From NCBI GenBank assembly GCA_019747075.1, contig JAIERF010000190.1, positions 1 through 45,330 on the forward strand: a stretch of 45,330 nucleotides of DNA. The letters are read 5' to 3'. The stretch comes from Pseudomonadaceae bacterium (GTDB taxonomy: Bacteria > Pseudomonadota > Gammaproteobacteria > Pseudomonadales > Pseudomonadaceae). Of the stretch, positions 30,091 to 38,448 are shown piece after piece. Every line of letters begins with the position of its first letter. The stretch's first letter is position 1. The position numbers were made by a program, and so were the translations under genes. The notes under the pieces were generated by a model. It was not told the DNA's origin. It ran no database searches and saw nothing but the letters and a program-made list of their open reading frames with translations.

Positions 30091-32139
30091 TTAAGCCTGG
30101 TCCGGAGCGTCCGGCAGGTTGAAGCCGGATACCGACTTACGCATTTCACTGGCCATTTTGGCCAGGTTACCAATGCTTCGGGCGGTGGCCGTGGTACCAG
30201 AGGACGTCTGCGAGGTAATTTCCTGGATCACGTTCATGGTGTTGGAAATGTGGCCAGCCGACGAGGCCTGCTGACGCGCGGCGTTGGAGATGTTCTGAAT
30301 CAAGGCCGCGAGGGTCTTGGATACCTTTTCAATCTCTTCCAGTGCCACCCCGGCGTCCTGCGCCAGACGGGCACCGCGCACCACTTCGGAAGTCGTTTGC
30401 TCCATGGAGATAACGGCTTCGTTGGTGTCAGTCTGAATCGTCTTAACCAGCGCCTCGATCTGCTTGGTAGCAGCCGAGGAACGTTCTGCGAGGCGTTGTA
30501 CTTCGTCCGCTACCACGGCGAAGCCTCGGCCTGCGTCACCGGCCATGGAGGCCTGGATCGCGGCGTTCAGGGCGAGGATGTTGGTCTGGTCAGCAATGTC
30601 GTTAATCAGACTAACGATGTCACCGATCTCCTGGGACGATTCACCGAGGCGTTTAATCCGCTTCGAGGTGTCCTGGATCTGCTCACGGATGTTATCCATG
30701 CCGGTGATGGTGTTGTGCACCACTTCGTTGCCTTTGTTGGCGATGGCTACGGAACGCTCCGCTACCGCGGAGGACTCCGAGGCGTTCGCCGATACCTGGT
30801 CAATCGACACGGCCATTTCGTTGATTGCCGCGGAGGCACCAGCAATTTCCTGGGCCTGGTGCTCGGACGCTTCAGCCAAGTGCATCGCCGTGGCCTGGGT
30901 TTCCTGGGCGGCGCCTGCTACCTGTACGGCAGTCTGGTTAATGGTTTCTACCAGGTCGCGCAGCTGGTCGATCGAGTAGTTGATCGAGTCAGCGATGGCG
31001 CCGGTGAAGTCTTCGGTTACCGTCGCGTTCACGGTCAAGTCACCGTCAGCGAGGTCGGCGATTTCATCGAGCAGACGCAGAATGGCCGCTTGGTTACGCT
31101 CGTTCTTCTCGGCGGTTTCACCCAGACGACGATTGGTTTCACGCACCATGGCAAAACCGATGAGGATGATCGACGCCAGCGCCAGGCCACCCAGCACATA
31201 ACCAGCCAAGGTGTTCAGGTGACGGCCACCGGCCAGGTTTTCAAAACTGACGGTCAGCTTCGAGGCGTTATCCAGCAACATCTGCGAACCGTTGAAGATG
31301 GTCCCGGCAGATTCACGCACCTGGAACAGTTCCGGCGAGGTTTCCAGAATCTCGTCTACCGAACCAGAAACGAACTGGAACAGCTCGGAAATCTCGGCCA
31401 GACGGTCCAGGGCTTCCTTGTCGGTCACCTTGGAAATTTCCATCGCCGCATTACCTTCCAGCATGGCGGTCAATACCCGGCCGAACAGGCTGGCATCACG
31501 ACCGAACATATCGGCGGCCTGTACCGAGTCTTCGTCACCGGTCAGTACCTTGTTCACCGAACCGAGGATTCGTTCAGCCAGCAACGATTGGCGCTGGGCC
31601 ACAGAAACCTGAGCCGCAGGTGCTTCGCTCTGCAGCAGAATCTCGACCACCTCTTCGTACTCGACCTGCAGCTGCGGAATGGTTTCCGCCAGGGTGGCGG
31701 CTACCTGGTGCAGAGACAGTACGGTCTGCTCACTGGCCAGGATGGCATCGGCGTTCTGCCGCATGCTGTCCCATTCCTTCTGCACACCGGCCATTTCAGC
31801 CTGTACTGCTTCCGGTGCCGGCGGGATGCCATTGACGTCATCGCCTTTTACCAGCGCATCCCAGCGCTTGGCGTAGTCGTTACGGGCGTCTTTCAACAGG
31901 GCAAAGGCTTCCGCCTTGCCGGCCGCCGCTTCGGTGGCCGCTTTCGCGATCCGTTGCGACAGTACACGCAGCTCGCCGGAGTTACTGATGTACTCCTTGT
32001 CGTAGCCGGACTGGGTGTTGAGGTACGCGAAGTTGGCGAACAGCAGCACGATGGAAACGATCAGGACAATGAAGAGTCCCGCGATCAGCGTGTTGCTGCG
32101 CATACCAGCTAGAAAATTGCCTGCATTTAGTTTTTTCAT
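30091..32139 (-). CDS. pilJ: Type IV pilus methyl-accepting chemoreceptor PilJ
   Basis: PilJ is the inner-membrane receptor of Pil-Chp and, in P. aeruginosa, interacts with pilin to sense surface contact. The 682-residue protein has a first transmembrane helix at about residues 15-38 ([20 protein letters not shown]). A periplasmic part with two PilJ-type helical modules follows ([32 protein letters not shown]), then a second helix near 305-327 ([20 protein letters not shown]), HAMP region and the MCP hairpin tip ([35 protein letters not shown]). No C-terminal CheR/CheB pentapeptide tether is seen; it ends [12 protein letters not shown]. It lies between pilI and pilK, as is usual. Confidence 0.96.
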   Translation of the reverse strand: MKKLNAGNFLAGMRSNTLIAGLFIVLIVSIVLLFANFAYLNTQSGYDKEYISNSGELRVLSQRIAKAATEAAAGKAEAFALLKDARNDYAKRWDALVKGDDVNGIPPAPEAVQAEMAGVQKEWDSMRQNADAILASEQTVLSLHQVAATLAETIPQLQVEYEEVVEILLQSEAPAAQVSVAQRQSLLAERILGSVNKVLTGDEDSVQAADMFGRDASLFGRVLTAMLEGNAAMEISKVTDKEALDRLAEISELFQFVSGSVDEILETSPELFQVRESAGTIFNGSQMLLDNASKLTVSFENLAGGRHLNTLAGYVLGGLALASIILIGFAMVRETNRRLGETAEKNERNQAAILRLLDEIADLADGDLTVNATVTEDFTGAIADSINYSIDQLRDLVETINQTAVQVAGAAQETQATAMHLAEASEHQAQEIAGASAAINEMAVSIDQVSANASESSAVAERSVAIANKGNEVVHNTITGMDNIREQIQDTSKRIKRLGESSQEIGDIVSLINDIADQTNILALNAAIQASMAGDAGRGFAVVADEVQRLAERSSAATKQIEALVKTIQTDTNEAVISMEQTTSEVVRGARLAQDAGVALEEIEKVSKTLAALIQNISNAARQQASSAGHISNTMNVIQEITSQTSSGTTATARSIGNLAKMASEMRKSVSGFNLPDAPDQA

Positions 32140-32224
32140 TATCTGGCCCCCGCCTGGACCGACCGCACTACGGTACTCATCAAACGTCCAAAGGCCGGCA
32201 ATGCCGACCCAACCGAAATCGTGT

Positions 32225-32761
32225 TCAAAAGGCTACGTCGAGAAATCCCGAATGCTGCGCCAACGTATGGGGACTGAATACCAGCCACGCCTGCTCACGC
32301 TGAAACATGCCGTGAATAAAGGGCTGGATACTCGCCTCAAGCGGTGGCAACTGCTCCGAGAAGGCATCAACTGGAAAATGTTGCATGCCGTACACCTCAT
32401 CGACGGTCAGACCGGCGAAAACTTCCTGGTGATCGACAATCAGAACACGCCGCTTCTTGCGCTGAGGCGACAAGTCGCCACCGAAGAAGCTGCACAGGTC
32501 CATGACCGGCAAGAGCCGACCACGCACGTTGGCCACACCCTTGACCCAGCTCTTCACCCCAGGCAACAGGGTGTAGCGCGGCTCATGCAAGACTTCACCG
32601 ATCTCGCCCATGGGAGCCACGAACAAACGCTCGCCCATGCGAAAACCGATACCGCTCCAGGTCTGCACCGCTTCCTGCTGCGACGGCAAGCCGGCAGCCA
32701 GGCGCCGGCAGCGCTGGTCGATCTCGAGGAGAAGCTCAAAGGGGGTTTGTACGTCCGACAT
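32225..32761 (-). CDS. pilI: CheW-like adaptor PilI
   Basis: PilI links PilJ to ChpA and is required for twitching control. The 178-residue product has a CheW domain with [46 protein letters not shown] and [29 protein letters not shown]. The [18 protein letters not shown] stretch is the typical core. It follows pilH with a 45-base gap and precedes pilJ by 85 bases, a gap holding a GTCGGCATTGCCGGCC inverted repeat. Confidence 0.94.
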   Translation of the reverse strand: MSDVQTPFELLLEIDQRCRRLAAGLPSQQEAVQTWSGIGFRMGERLFVAPMGEIGEVLHEPRYTLLPGVKSWVKGVANVRGRLLPVMDLCSFFGGDLSPQRKKRRVLIVDHQEVFAGLTVDEVYGMQHFPVDAFSEQLPPLEASIQPFIHGMFQREQAWLVFSPHTLAQHSGFLDVAF

Positions 32762-32806
32762 GCGGGCCTTGGCCTTCTTATTATTGGTTTACAGGCTGAC
32801 GCTGGA

Positions 32807-33172
32807 TCAGCCGACCAGCACTGCATTCAGCGTTTTCAGCAAGGTCGCTTCGTCGACCGGCTTGGTCAGGTAATCCTTGGCGCCTTGGCGCTTGCCCCAG
32901 ACCTTGTCGGTTTCCTGATCCTTGGTCGTCACGATGATCACCGGGATGTGACTGGTGTCGGCATCCTTGGTCAACTGACGGGTCGCCTGAAAGCCATTGA
33001 GGCCGGGCATGACGATATCCATCAACACGGCATCGGGTTTTTCCTGGCGAGCCAGGGCTACGCCATCGGCGCCGTTTTCCGCTTTCAGTACTTGATGGCC
33101 GTGCTTTTCCAGCATGGCCGTCAACTTGTACATTTCCGTCGGCGAGTCATCAACAATCAAAATTCGAGCCAT
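32807..33172 (-). CDS. pilH: Response regulator PilH
   Basis: A 121-residue single-domain receiver of the CheY type. Acidic residues DD8-9 in ILIVDDS, phospho-acceptor Asp52 in VLMDIVMPGLNG, T in VIIVTTKD and Lys in YLTKPVDE are all in place. In P. aeruginosa PilH works against PilG, limiting cAMP-related signalling and affecting retraction. The sequence is nearly the same as I recall for PAO1 PilH. ATG 33172 (MARILIVDD) follows GGGGA and is preferred over an ATG four codons upstream. Confidence 0.95.
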   Translation of the reverse strand: MARILIVDDSPTEMYKLTAMLEKHGHQVLKAENGADGVALARQEKPDAVLMDIVMPGLNGFQATRQLTKDADTSHIPVIIVTTKDQETDKVWGKRQGAKDYLTKPVDEATLLKTLNAVLVG

Positions 33173-33218
33173 GGTGTTCCCCATCTGGAATAGGCGTCAC
33201 CGACCTAGCGGTCGGACA

Positions 33219-33626
33219 TCAGGAGGCTTGCTCCACCGGGACAAAATCCGGCACATGGGTCTTGATCGCGCCAAGCAACTCTTCTTTGCTGAAGGGCTTG
33301 GTGAGGTACTGGTCAGAACCAACGATCCGCCCCTTGGCCTTGTCGAACAAGCCATCCTTGGAGGACAGCATGATAACCGGAGTGGACTTGAAAGCGCTGT
33401 TGTTCTTGATCAGGGCGCAGGTCTGATAGCCGTCGAGTCGCGGCATCATGATGTCGACAAAAATAATACTCGGGTGCGTGTCTGCGATCTTGGCCAGCGC
33501 ATCGAAGCCATCGACAGCCGTAATGACGTCGCAACCGACCTTCTTCAGCAGAGTTTCAGCGGTACGACGAATCGTTTTCGAATCGTCGATCACCATTACT
33601 CTCAAACCCTCGGAATGCTGTTCCAT
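33219..33626 (-). CDS. pilG: Response regulator PilG
   Basis: A 135-residue single-domain receiver. It has VMVIDDSKTIRRTAETLL, the phospho-acceptor Asp58 in IIFVDIMMPRLDGYQTC, VIMLSSKDGLFDKAKG and the lysine in YLTKPFSKEELL. PilG is the output of ChpA that promotes pilus extension and CyaB-dependent cAMP production in P. aeruginosa. It is the first gene of the pilGHIJK-chpABC transcript; a promoter-like pair lies at 33667-33696. Confidence 0.95.
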   Translation of the reverse strand: MEQHSEGLRVMVIDDSKTIRRTAETLLKKVGCDVITAVDGFDALAKIADTHPSIIFVDIMMPRLDGYQTCALIKNNSAFKSTPVIMLSSKDGLFDKAKGRIVGSDQYLTKPFSKEELLGAIKTHVPDFVPVEQAS

Positions 33627-33666
33627 GTTTGCCCTACCATCCGCCTCGGTGAGTCGTTATTTTTGC

Positions 33667-33696
33667 TTTATACCAGCGCGTCTAAGGCCCTGTCAC
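33667..33696 (-). promoter_or_regulatory. Predicted sigma-70 promoter of the pilG operon
   Basis: Read on the minus strand, GTGACA (33696-33691) and TATAAA (33672-33667) are separated by 18 bases. This would start transcription near 33660, about 34 bases before the pilG start. The remaining bases of the 247-base gap to gshB show CTGGCGCC repeats near 33795 and a TTATAG (33813-33818) that may belong to the gshB promoter. Confidence 0.55.
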
Positions 33697-33873
33697 CGAC
33701 GGGCTACACCCTAATCGTCAGACCTTTTTAGCACACTCTGCCCATGCAATCTATAAGCCTCGGGCGGCACAGCCAGCTTGACCGAAAACCGCACTGGCGC
33801 CACCCTGGCGCCTTATAGCTTAGCCACTACAGCCACCCGGCTGTCGATTTCCAGTTGCGGAGGATTTACCCCC

Positions 33874-34842
33874 ATGAGCATTCGCCTAGGGATAGTAATG
33901 GACCCCATTGCGAGCATTGCCTTTAAAAAGGACAGCTCGCTGGCCATGCTGCTCGCCGCCCAGGCCCGCGGCTGGTCGTTGTTCTATATGGAGCAACAGG
34001 ACCTCTATCAACGCGAAGGCGTCGCTCGGGCACGCACCTGCCCGCTGCAGGTCTTCGACAACTCATCGCACTGGTTCGAATTAGACGCCGAGCAGGACAT
34101 CGCGCTCAGCGAGCTGGATGTGATCCTGATGCGCAAGGACCCGCCCTTCGACAACGAGTTCGTTTACTCCACCTATTTGCTGGAGCAAGCCGAACAGGCC
34201 GGCGTCTTGGTGGTTAACCGCCCGCAAAGCCTGCGTGACTGCAACGAGAAGCTGTTTGCCACGCAATTCCCGCAGTGCACACCGAAAACCCTGGTCAGCC
34301 GGCGCGCCGACATTCTGCGCGAGTTTGCCCGCGAGCAACGTGACATCATTCTCAAACCCTTGGATGGCATGGGCGGCTCTTCGATCTTTCGTCACAGCGA
34401 AGGCGACCCGAACCTCTCGGTGATTCTGGAAACCCTGACCGCCCATGGCCGCCAGCAAATCATGGCGCAGGCGTACCTGCCGGCCATCAAGGACGGCGAC
34501 AAGCGCATCCTGATGATCGACGGCGAGCCCGTGCCTTATTGCCTGGCGCGCATCCCAGCGGCCGGCGAAACCCGCGGCAACCTAGCCGCCGGCGGCCGCG
34601 GCGAAGCCCGCCCCTTGACCGAGCGCGACCGCTGGATTGCAGCCCAGGTCGGCCCGACCCTGCGAGAAAAAGGCTTGCTGTTTGTCGGCCTCGATGTGAT
34701 CGGCGAGCACCTCACCGAGATCAACGTCACCAGCCCCACCTGCATCCGCGAAATCGACAACGCGTTTGGCACCTGCATCGCCGAGCAGTTGATGGCGGTG
34801 ATCGCCGCCAAGCTGGAGGCACGCAGCACACCCAAAGCTTGA
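33874..34842 (+). CDS. gshB: Glutathione synthetase GshB
   Basis: GshB joins gamma-glutamylcysteine and glycine with ATP. The 322-residue ATP-grasp protein shows IRLGIVMDPIASIAFKKDSSLAMLLAAQARG at the N-terminus, VNRPQSLRDCNEKLFATQFP, ILKPLDGMGGSSIFR (the ATP loop), and GLDVIGEHLTEINVTSPTCIREID at the C-terminus, as in E. coli GshB. ATG 33874 follows GGAGGA; an upstream in-frame ATG at 33778 would add 32 residues unlike the family. It is divergent from the pilG operon and followed by tonB3, as in P. aeruginosa. Confidence 0.96.
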   Translation: MSIRLGIVMDPIASIAFKKDSSLAMLLAAQARGWSLFYMEQQDLYQREGVARARTCPLQVFDNSSHWFELDAEQDIALSELDVILMRKDPPFDNEFVYSTYLLEQAEQAGVLVVNRPQSLRDCNEKLFATQFPQCTPKTLVSRRADILREFAREQRDIILKPLDGMGGSSIFRHSEGDPNLSVILETLTAHGRQQIMAQAYLPAIKDGDKRILMIDGEPVPYCLARIPAAGETRGNLAAGGRGEARPLTERDRWIAAQVGPTLREKGLLFVGLDVIGEHLTEINVTSPTCIREIDNAFGTCIAEQLMAVIAAKLEARSTPKA

Positions 34843-34862
34843 CGCAGGTGGCAGCTTGAACC

Positions 34863-34908
34863 GTGTCGCTTGCAGCCTGCCGCCCCAAGCCGGCAGACTG
34901 CGCGACAC
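34863..34908 (+). repeat. Large stem-loop between gshB and the tonB-like gene
   Basis: GTGTCGC (34863-34869) pairs with GCGACAC (34902-34908), GCAG (34872-34875) with CTGC (34898-34901), and CTGCCG (34877-34882) with CGGCAG (34891-34896). This gives 17 base pairs with a two-base bulge and one mismatch. No T-run follows. It lies 20 bases after gshB and 22 before the next start. Confidence 0.65.
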
Positions 34909-34929
34909 TTTGAGCCAAGCCGATGCGCC

Positions 34930-35823
34930 ATGAACAAGCCCGCCCGCACCCCAGCACCCGCAGCCTCCGGCGTTCGCCCGGCGGACCGCTTGGGCTTTAC
35001 CCTTTTTCTGGCGGCCCTGGTGCATGTGGCGCTGATTCTCGGCCTGAGCTTTAGCTTCGCTGAGCCAGGGCAGATCAGCAAAACCCTGGAAATCACCCTT
35101 TCCACGTTTAAAAGCGCCGAAAAACCCAAAGAAGCTGACTTTCTTGCGCAGAATAACCAGCAAGGCAGCGGCACCCTGGACAAAAAGGCTGCGCCGAAAA
35201 CCACCGAGCAAGCACTGTTTCAGGACACCGAGGTCAAGCGTGTGACCCCGCCCAGCGCACCACCGGCCAGCGTGCGCAAAGAGAAGCCCAAAGCCGCCGT
35301 CGCCACCCGCAGCCCGCAAGCGCAGAAGACCCCAGTCAAAACCGCGCAAGCCAAACCACAACCCGCCAGTCGCCCAGCCCCGGTGTTCGACAGCAGTCAG
35401 CTGTCGGCAGAAATCGCCAGCCTGGAAGCACAACTGGCCCAGGAACAGCAGCTCTACGCCAAACGACCGAAAATTCATCGTTTGAATGCCGCCTCGACCA
35501 TGCGCGACAAAGGCGCCTGGTACAAAGAGGAATGGCGCAAGAAGATCGAGCGCATCGGTAACCTCAACTACCCCGACGAAGCCCGCCGCCAGCGCATTTA
35601 CGGCAGCCTGCGCCTGCTGGTGTCGATCAACCGCGACGGCACCTTGTATGAAGTCCAGGTTCTGGAATCCTCCGGCCAGGACACCCTCGACCAGGCCGCC
35701 TTGCGCATCGTCCGCCTGGCCGCGCCCTTTGCCCCGTTCAACAAGGATCTGGCTGAGTTCGACCGCCTGGAAATCATCCGCACCTGGCGCTTCGAGCGTG
35801 GCGACCGCCTGTCCAGCCGTTAG
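34930..35823 (+). CDS. tonB3: Energy transducer TonB, TonB3-like
   Basis: The 297-residue protein has one N-terminal membrane anchor (about residues 19-41, LGFTLFLAALVHVALILGLS), a long Lys/Pro/Ala-rich linker crossing the periplasm, and a C-terminal TonB fold. That fold shows YPDEARRQRIYGSLRLLVSINRDGTLYEVQVLESSG and LDQAALRIVRLAAPFAPFNKD. TonB proteins transmit proton-motive energy to outer-membrane receptors. The gene at this place in P. aeruginosa, tonB3, is instead linked to twitching motility, which agrees with the pil genes on both sides. ATG 34930 is chosen because ATG 34870 would start inside a hairpin and add 20 residues without membrane character. Confidence 0.9.
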   Translation: MNKPARTPAPAASGVRPADRLGFTLFLAALVHVALILGLSFSFAEPGQISKTLEITLSTFKSAEKPKEADFLAQNNQQGSGTLDKKAAPKTTEQALFQDTEVKRVTPPSAPPASVRKEKPKAAVATRSPQAQKTPVKTAQAKPQPASRPAPVFDSSQLSAEIASLEAQLAQEQQLYAKRPKIHRLNAASTMRDKGAWYKEEWRKKIERIGNLNYPDEARRQRIYGSLRLLVSINRDGTLYEVQVLESSGQDTLDQAALRIVRLAAPFAPFNKDLAEFDRLEIIRTWRFERGDRLSSR

Positions 35824-35827
35824 CCAT

Positions 35828-35875
35828 AAGCCCGTCGCAACAACGTCAGGCTTGAAGCAACGGGCTTGAAGCCTG
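35828..35875 (+). promoter_or_regulatory. Two mutually exclusive RNA stems ahead of algH
   Basis: AAGCCCGT (35828-35835) can pair with ACGGGCTT (35860-35867). Alternatively CAGGCTT (35847-35853) pairs with AAGCCTG (35869-35875) while AAGC (35855-35858) pairs with GCTT (35864-35867). The two forms share bases and cannot coexist. They end 12 bases before the algH ATG. Confidence 0.4.
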
Positions 35876-35887
35876 AAACTAGCGCCC

Positions 35888-36457
35888 ATGAAAGACCGCG
35901 CCCCGACCTACCTCAAGCACCACTTCCTGATTGCCATGCCGCACATGGCCGATCCGCATTTTGCCCAGACCGTGACCTACCTGATCGAGCACAACGCCGA
36001 AGGCGCCATGGGCCTGATCATCAACCGCCCCAGCGGTTTGAGCCTGGCTGACGTGATCGAGCAGCTGCGCCCGGACGACCAGAACGGCAGCGTCCAGCAG
36101 GATTCACCGATTTTTGCCGGCGGCCCGGTGCAGACCGAGCGCGGCTTTGTCCTGCATCCCAGCGGCCAGCAGTTCCAGGCCACGCTTGAGCTCGGCGAAC
36201 TGGGCCTGTCGACCTCGCAAGATGCATTGTTCGCCATCGCCGCCGGCCAGGGCCCGAGCCAACACCTGATCGCCCTCGGCTACGCCGGCTGGGAAGCCGG
36301 CCAGTTGGAAAGCGAGTTGGCCGATAACGCCTGGCTGACCTGCCCGGCCGACCCGCAGATTCTCTTCGACATCCCCGCCGAGCAGCGCCTAAGCGCCGCT
36401 GCCGCGCGGCTGGGCGTCAACCTCAGCCTATTGACTCGCCAGGCGGGGCACGCCTGA
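35888..36457 (+). CDS. algH: YqgE/AlgH family protein
   Basis: The 189-residue cytoplasmic protein starts MKDRAPTYLKHHFLIAMPHM and has the UPF0301 landmarks HFAQTVTYLIEHNAEGAMGLIINRP, PIFAGGPVQTERGFVLHP and HLIALGYAGWEAGQLESELADNAWL. In P. aeruginosa AlgH was first reported as an alginate regulator; its molecular job is still unclear. The stop TGA (36455-36457) overlaps the ATG of ruvX (TGATG), showing translational coupling. Confidence 0.94.
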   Translation: MKDRAPTYLKHHFLIAMPHMADPHFAQTVTYLIEHNAEGAMGLIINRPSGLSLADVIEQLRPDDQNGSVQQDSPIFAGGPVQTERGFVLHPSGQQFQATLELGELGLSTSQDALFAIAAGQGPSQHLIALGYAGWEAGQLESELADNAWLTCPADPQILFDIPAEQRLSAAAARLGVNLSLLTRQAGHA

Positions 36458-36918
36458 TGAGCCAGCCACTGCGCCTGCTGCTGGGCTTCGACTACGGCAC
36501 CAAACAGATCGGCGTCGGCGTCGGCCAGGTCATCACCGGCCAGGCCCGCGCGCTGTGCATCCTCAAGGCGCATAACGGCGTGCCGGACTGGCAGAAGGTC
36601 GAGGCCCTGATCAAGGAATGGCAGCCGGACGCCATCGTCGTCGGCCTGCCGCTGAACATGGACGGCAGCCCGAGCGAGATGAGCGCGCGCGCGGAGAAAT
36701 TTGCCCGCCGCCTCAACGGCCGCTTCAACCTGCCGGTGCACATGCACGACGAACGCCTGACCACTTACGAAGCCAAGGGCGAGCGCCTGGCGCAAGGCCA
36801 ACGCGGCGGCTACCGGGAAAACCCGGTGGACGCCCTGGCCGCCGCGCTGCTGCTGCAAGGCTGGCTTGAAGCCAACCCGGCGCCCGCGCCAACCACCGTA
36901 CACTCCGAGGAGCCGTGA
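36457..36918 (+). CDS. ruvX: Holliday junction resolvase-like protein RuvX/YqgF
   Basis: The 153-residue RNase H-like protein starts [23 protein letters not shown] with the first acidic residue of the active site in FDYGTK. It continues with [27 protein letters not shown] and [10 protein letters not shown], where further conserved acidic residues are found. YqgF is needed for the last step of 16S rRNA 5' maturation in E. coli and resembles a resolvase. It overlaps algH and pyrR by one base at each end (TGATG), forming a tight operon. Confidence 0.94.
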   Translation: MSQPLRLLLGFDYGTKQIGVGVGQVITGQARALCILKAHNGVPDWQKVEALIKEWQPDAIVVGLPLNMDGSPSEMSARAEKFARRLNGRFNLPVHMHDERLTTYEAKGERLAQGQRGGYRENPVDALAAALLLQGWLEANPAPAPTTVHSEEP

Positions 36919-37427
36919 TGAGCCTGCCTGATCCCGCCGTACTGCTGCCGCAGATGGCTGCCGCCCTGAGCGCCCACCTGCAGCAGCACCAGATTGCCGA
37001 GCCACGTTACATCGGCATCCATACCGGCGGCGTGTGGGTGGCCGAAGCACTCTTGCAGGCCATGGGCCAGTCCGCGCCACTAGGAACCCTGGACGTATCC
37101 TTCTATCGCGACGACTTCACCCAGAACGGCCTGCACCCGCAAGTACGGCCCTCGGCCCTGCCGTTCGAGATCGAAGGTCAGCATCTGGTGCTGATCGACG
37201 ACGTGCTGATGAGCGGGCGCACCATCCGCGCCGCCCTCAACGAGCTGTTCGACTACGGCCGACCAGCCAGCGTAACCCTGGTCTGCCTGCTCGACCTGAA
37301 TGCCCGCGAGCTGCCGATCCGCCCAGACGTGGTCGGTGCCACCTTGTCCCTCGCGCCCGGCGAGCGGGTAAAATTGCACGGCCCTACTCCGCTCGCGCTT
37401 GAGCGCCAGCTTCTTGCCTCCCACTGA
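36918..37427 (+). CDS. pyrR: Bifunctional pyr operon regulator / uracil phosphoribosyltransferase PyrR
   Basis: The 169-residue protein belongs to the type I phosphoribosyltransferases: the PRPP loop is [18 protein letters not shown], and [15 protein letters not shown] plus [10 protein letters not shown] are typical for PyrR. PyrR regulates pyrimidine genes in response to UMP/PRPP or acts as a phosphoribosyltransferase. In pseudomonads it precedes pyrB and pyrC'. ATG 36918 overlaps the ruvX stop; GTG 36915 is possible. GAGGAG just upstream is a good ribosome-binding site. Confidence 0.94.
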   Translation: MSLPDPAVLLPQMAAALSAHLQQHQIAEPRYIGIHTGGVWVAEALLQAMGQSAPLGTLDVSFYRDDFTQNGLHPQVRPSALPFEIEGQHLVLIDDVLMSGRTIRAALNELFDYGRPASVTLVCLLDLNARELPIRPDVVGATLSLAPGERVKLHGPTPLALERQLLASH

Positions 37428-37437
37428 GACCCTCGTG

Positions 37438-38448
37438 ATGACGCCGACCGCCGCCAAGCGCCCGCTGCAGCTCAATGACCAGGGCCAGCTGCGCCATTTC
37501 CTGTCCCTCGACGGCCTGTCCCGCGAGCTGCTGACGGAAATCCTCGACACTGCCGACTCCTTCCTCGAAGTCGGCGCCCGCGCCGTGAAGAAAGTCCCGC
37601 TGCTGCGCGGCAAGACCGTGTGCAACGTGTTCTTCGAGAACTCCACGCGCACGCGCACCACCTTCGAGCTGGCGGCCCAGCGCCTGTCAGCCGACGTGAT
37701 CAGCCTGAACGTGTCGACCAGCTCGACCAGCAAGGGCGAGACGCTGTTCGACACCCTGCGCAACCTCGAAGCCATGGCCGCCGACATGTTCGTGGTGCGC
37801 CATGCCGACTCCGGCGCCGCGCACTTTATCGCCGAGCACGTGTGCCCCAACGTCGCCGTGATCAACGGTGGCGACGGCCGCCATGGCCACCCGACCCAGG
37901 GCATGCTCGACATGCTGACTATTCGCCGGCACAAGGGCAGCTTCGAGAATCTCTCGGTGGCCATCGTCGGCGACATCCTCCATTCGCGGGTGGCGCGCTC
38001 GGACATGCTCGCCCTGAAAACCCTGGGCTGCCCGGACATCCGTGTGATCGCGCCGAAAACCCTGCTGCCGGTGGGCATTGAGCAATACGGCGTGAGCGTC
38101 TACACCGACCTCGCCGAAGGCCTGAAAGATGTCGACGTGGTGATCATGCTGCGCCTACAGCGCGAACGCATGCAGGGTGGCCTGCTGCCCAGCGAGGGCG
38201 AGTTCTACCGCCTTTACGGCCTGACCATCCAGCGCCTGGCGCTGGCCAAGCCCGACGCCCTGGTCATGCACCCGGGGCCGATAAATCGCGGTGTGGAAAT
38301 CGAATCGGCGGTGGCCGATGGTCCGCAATCGGTGATCCTCAACCAGGTCACCTACGGCATCGCCATCCGCATGGCCGTGCTGTCCATGGCCATGAGCGGC
38401 CAGGCCGCGCAACGCCAACTCAACCAAGACAGCGAGGAGCAGAACTGA
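37438..38448 (+). CDS. pyrB: Aspartate carbamoyltransferase catalytic chain PyrB
   Basis: PyrB condenses carbamoyl phosphate and aspartate, the first committed step of UMP synthesis. The 336-residue product has the carbamoyl phosphate site [33 protein letters not shown], the [19 protein letters not shown] loop and [11 protein letters not shown] near the end. All catalytic motifs look intact. In Pseudomonas this subunit forms a dodecamer with PyrC' and has an N-terminal extension; [20 protein letters not shown] here fits that. ATG 37438 is preferred because it lies just after pyrR. It overlaps pyrC' (ATG 38448 shares the stop TGA). Confidence 0.96.
   Translation: MTPTAAKRPLQLNDQGQLRHFLSLDGLSRELLTEILDTADSFLEVGARAVKKVPLLRGKTVCNVFFENSTRTRTTFELAAQRLSADVISLNVSTSSTSKGETLFDTLRNLEAMAADMFVVRHADSGAAHFIAEHVCPNVAVINGGDGRHGHPTQGMLDMLTIRRHKGSFENLSVAIVGDILHSRVARSDMLALKTLGCPDIRVIAPKTLLPVGIEQYGVSVYTDLAEGLKDVDVVIMLRLQRERMQGGLLPSEGEFYRLYGLTIQRLALAKPDALVMHPGPINRGVEIESAVADGPQSVILNQVTYGIAIRMAVLSMAMSGQAAQRQLNQDSEEQN

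Noticed and set aside
29749..32112. 787-codon plus-strand frame opposite pilK and pilJ
   Set aside because: Same effect; it spans two real genes on the other strand and shows no recognisable motif.
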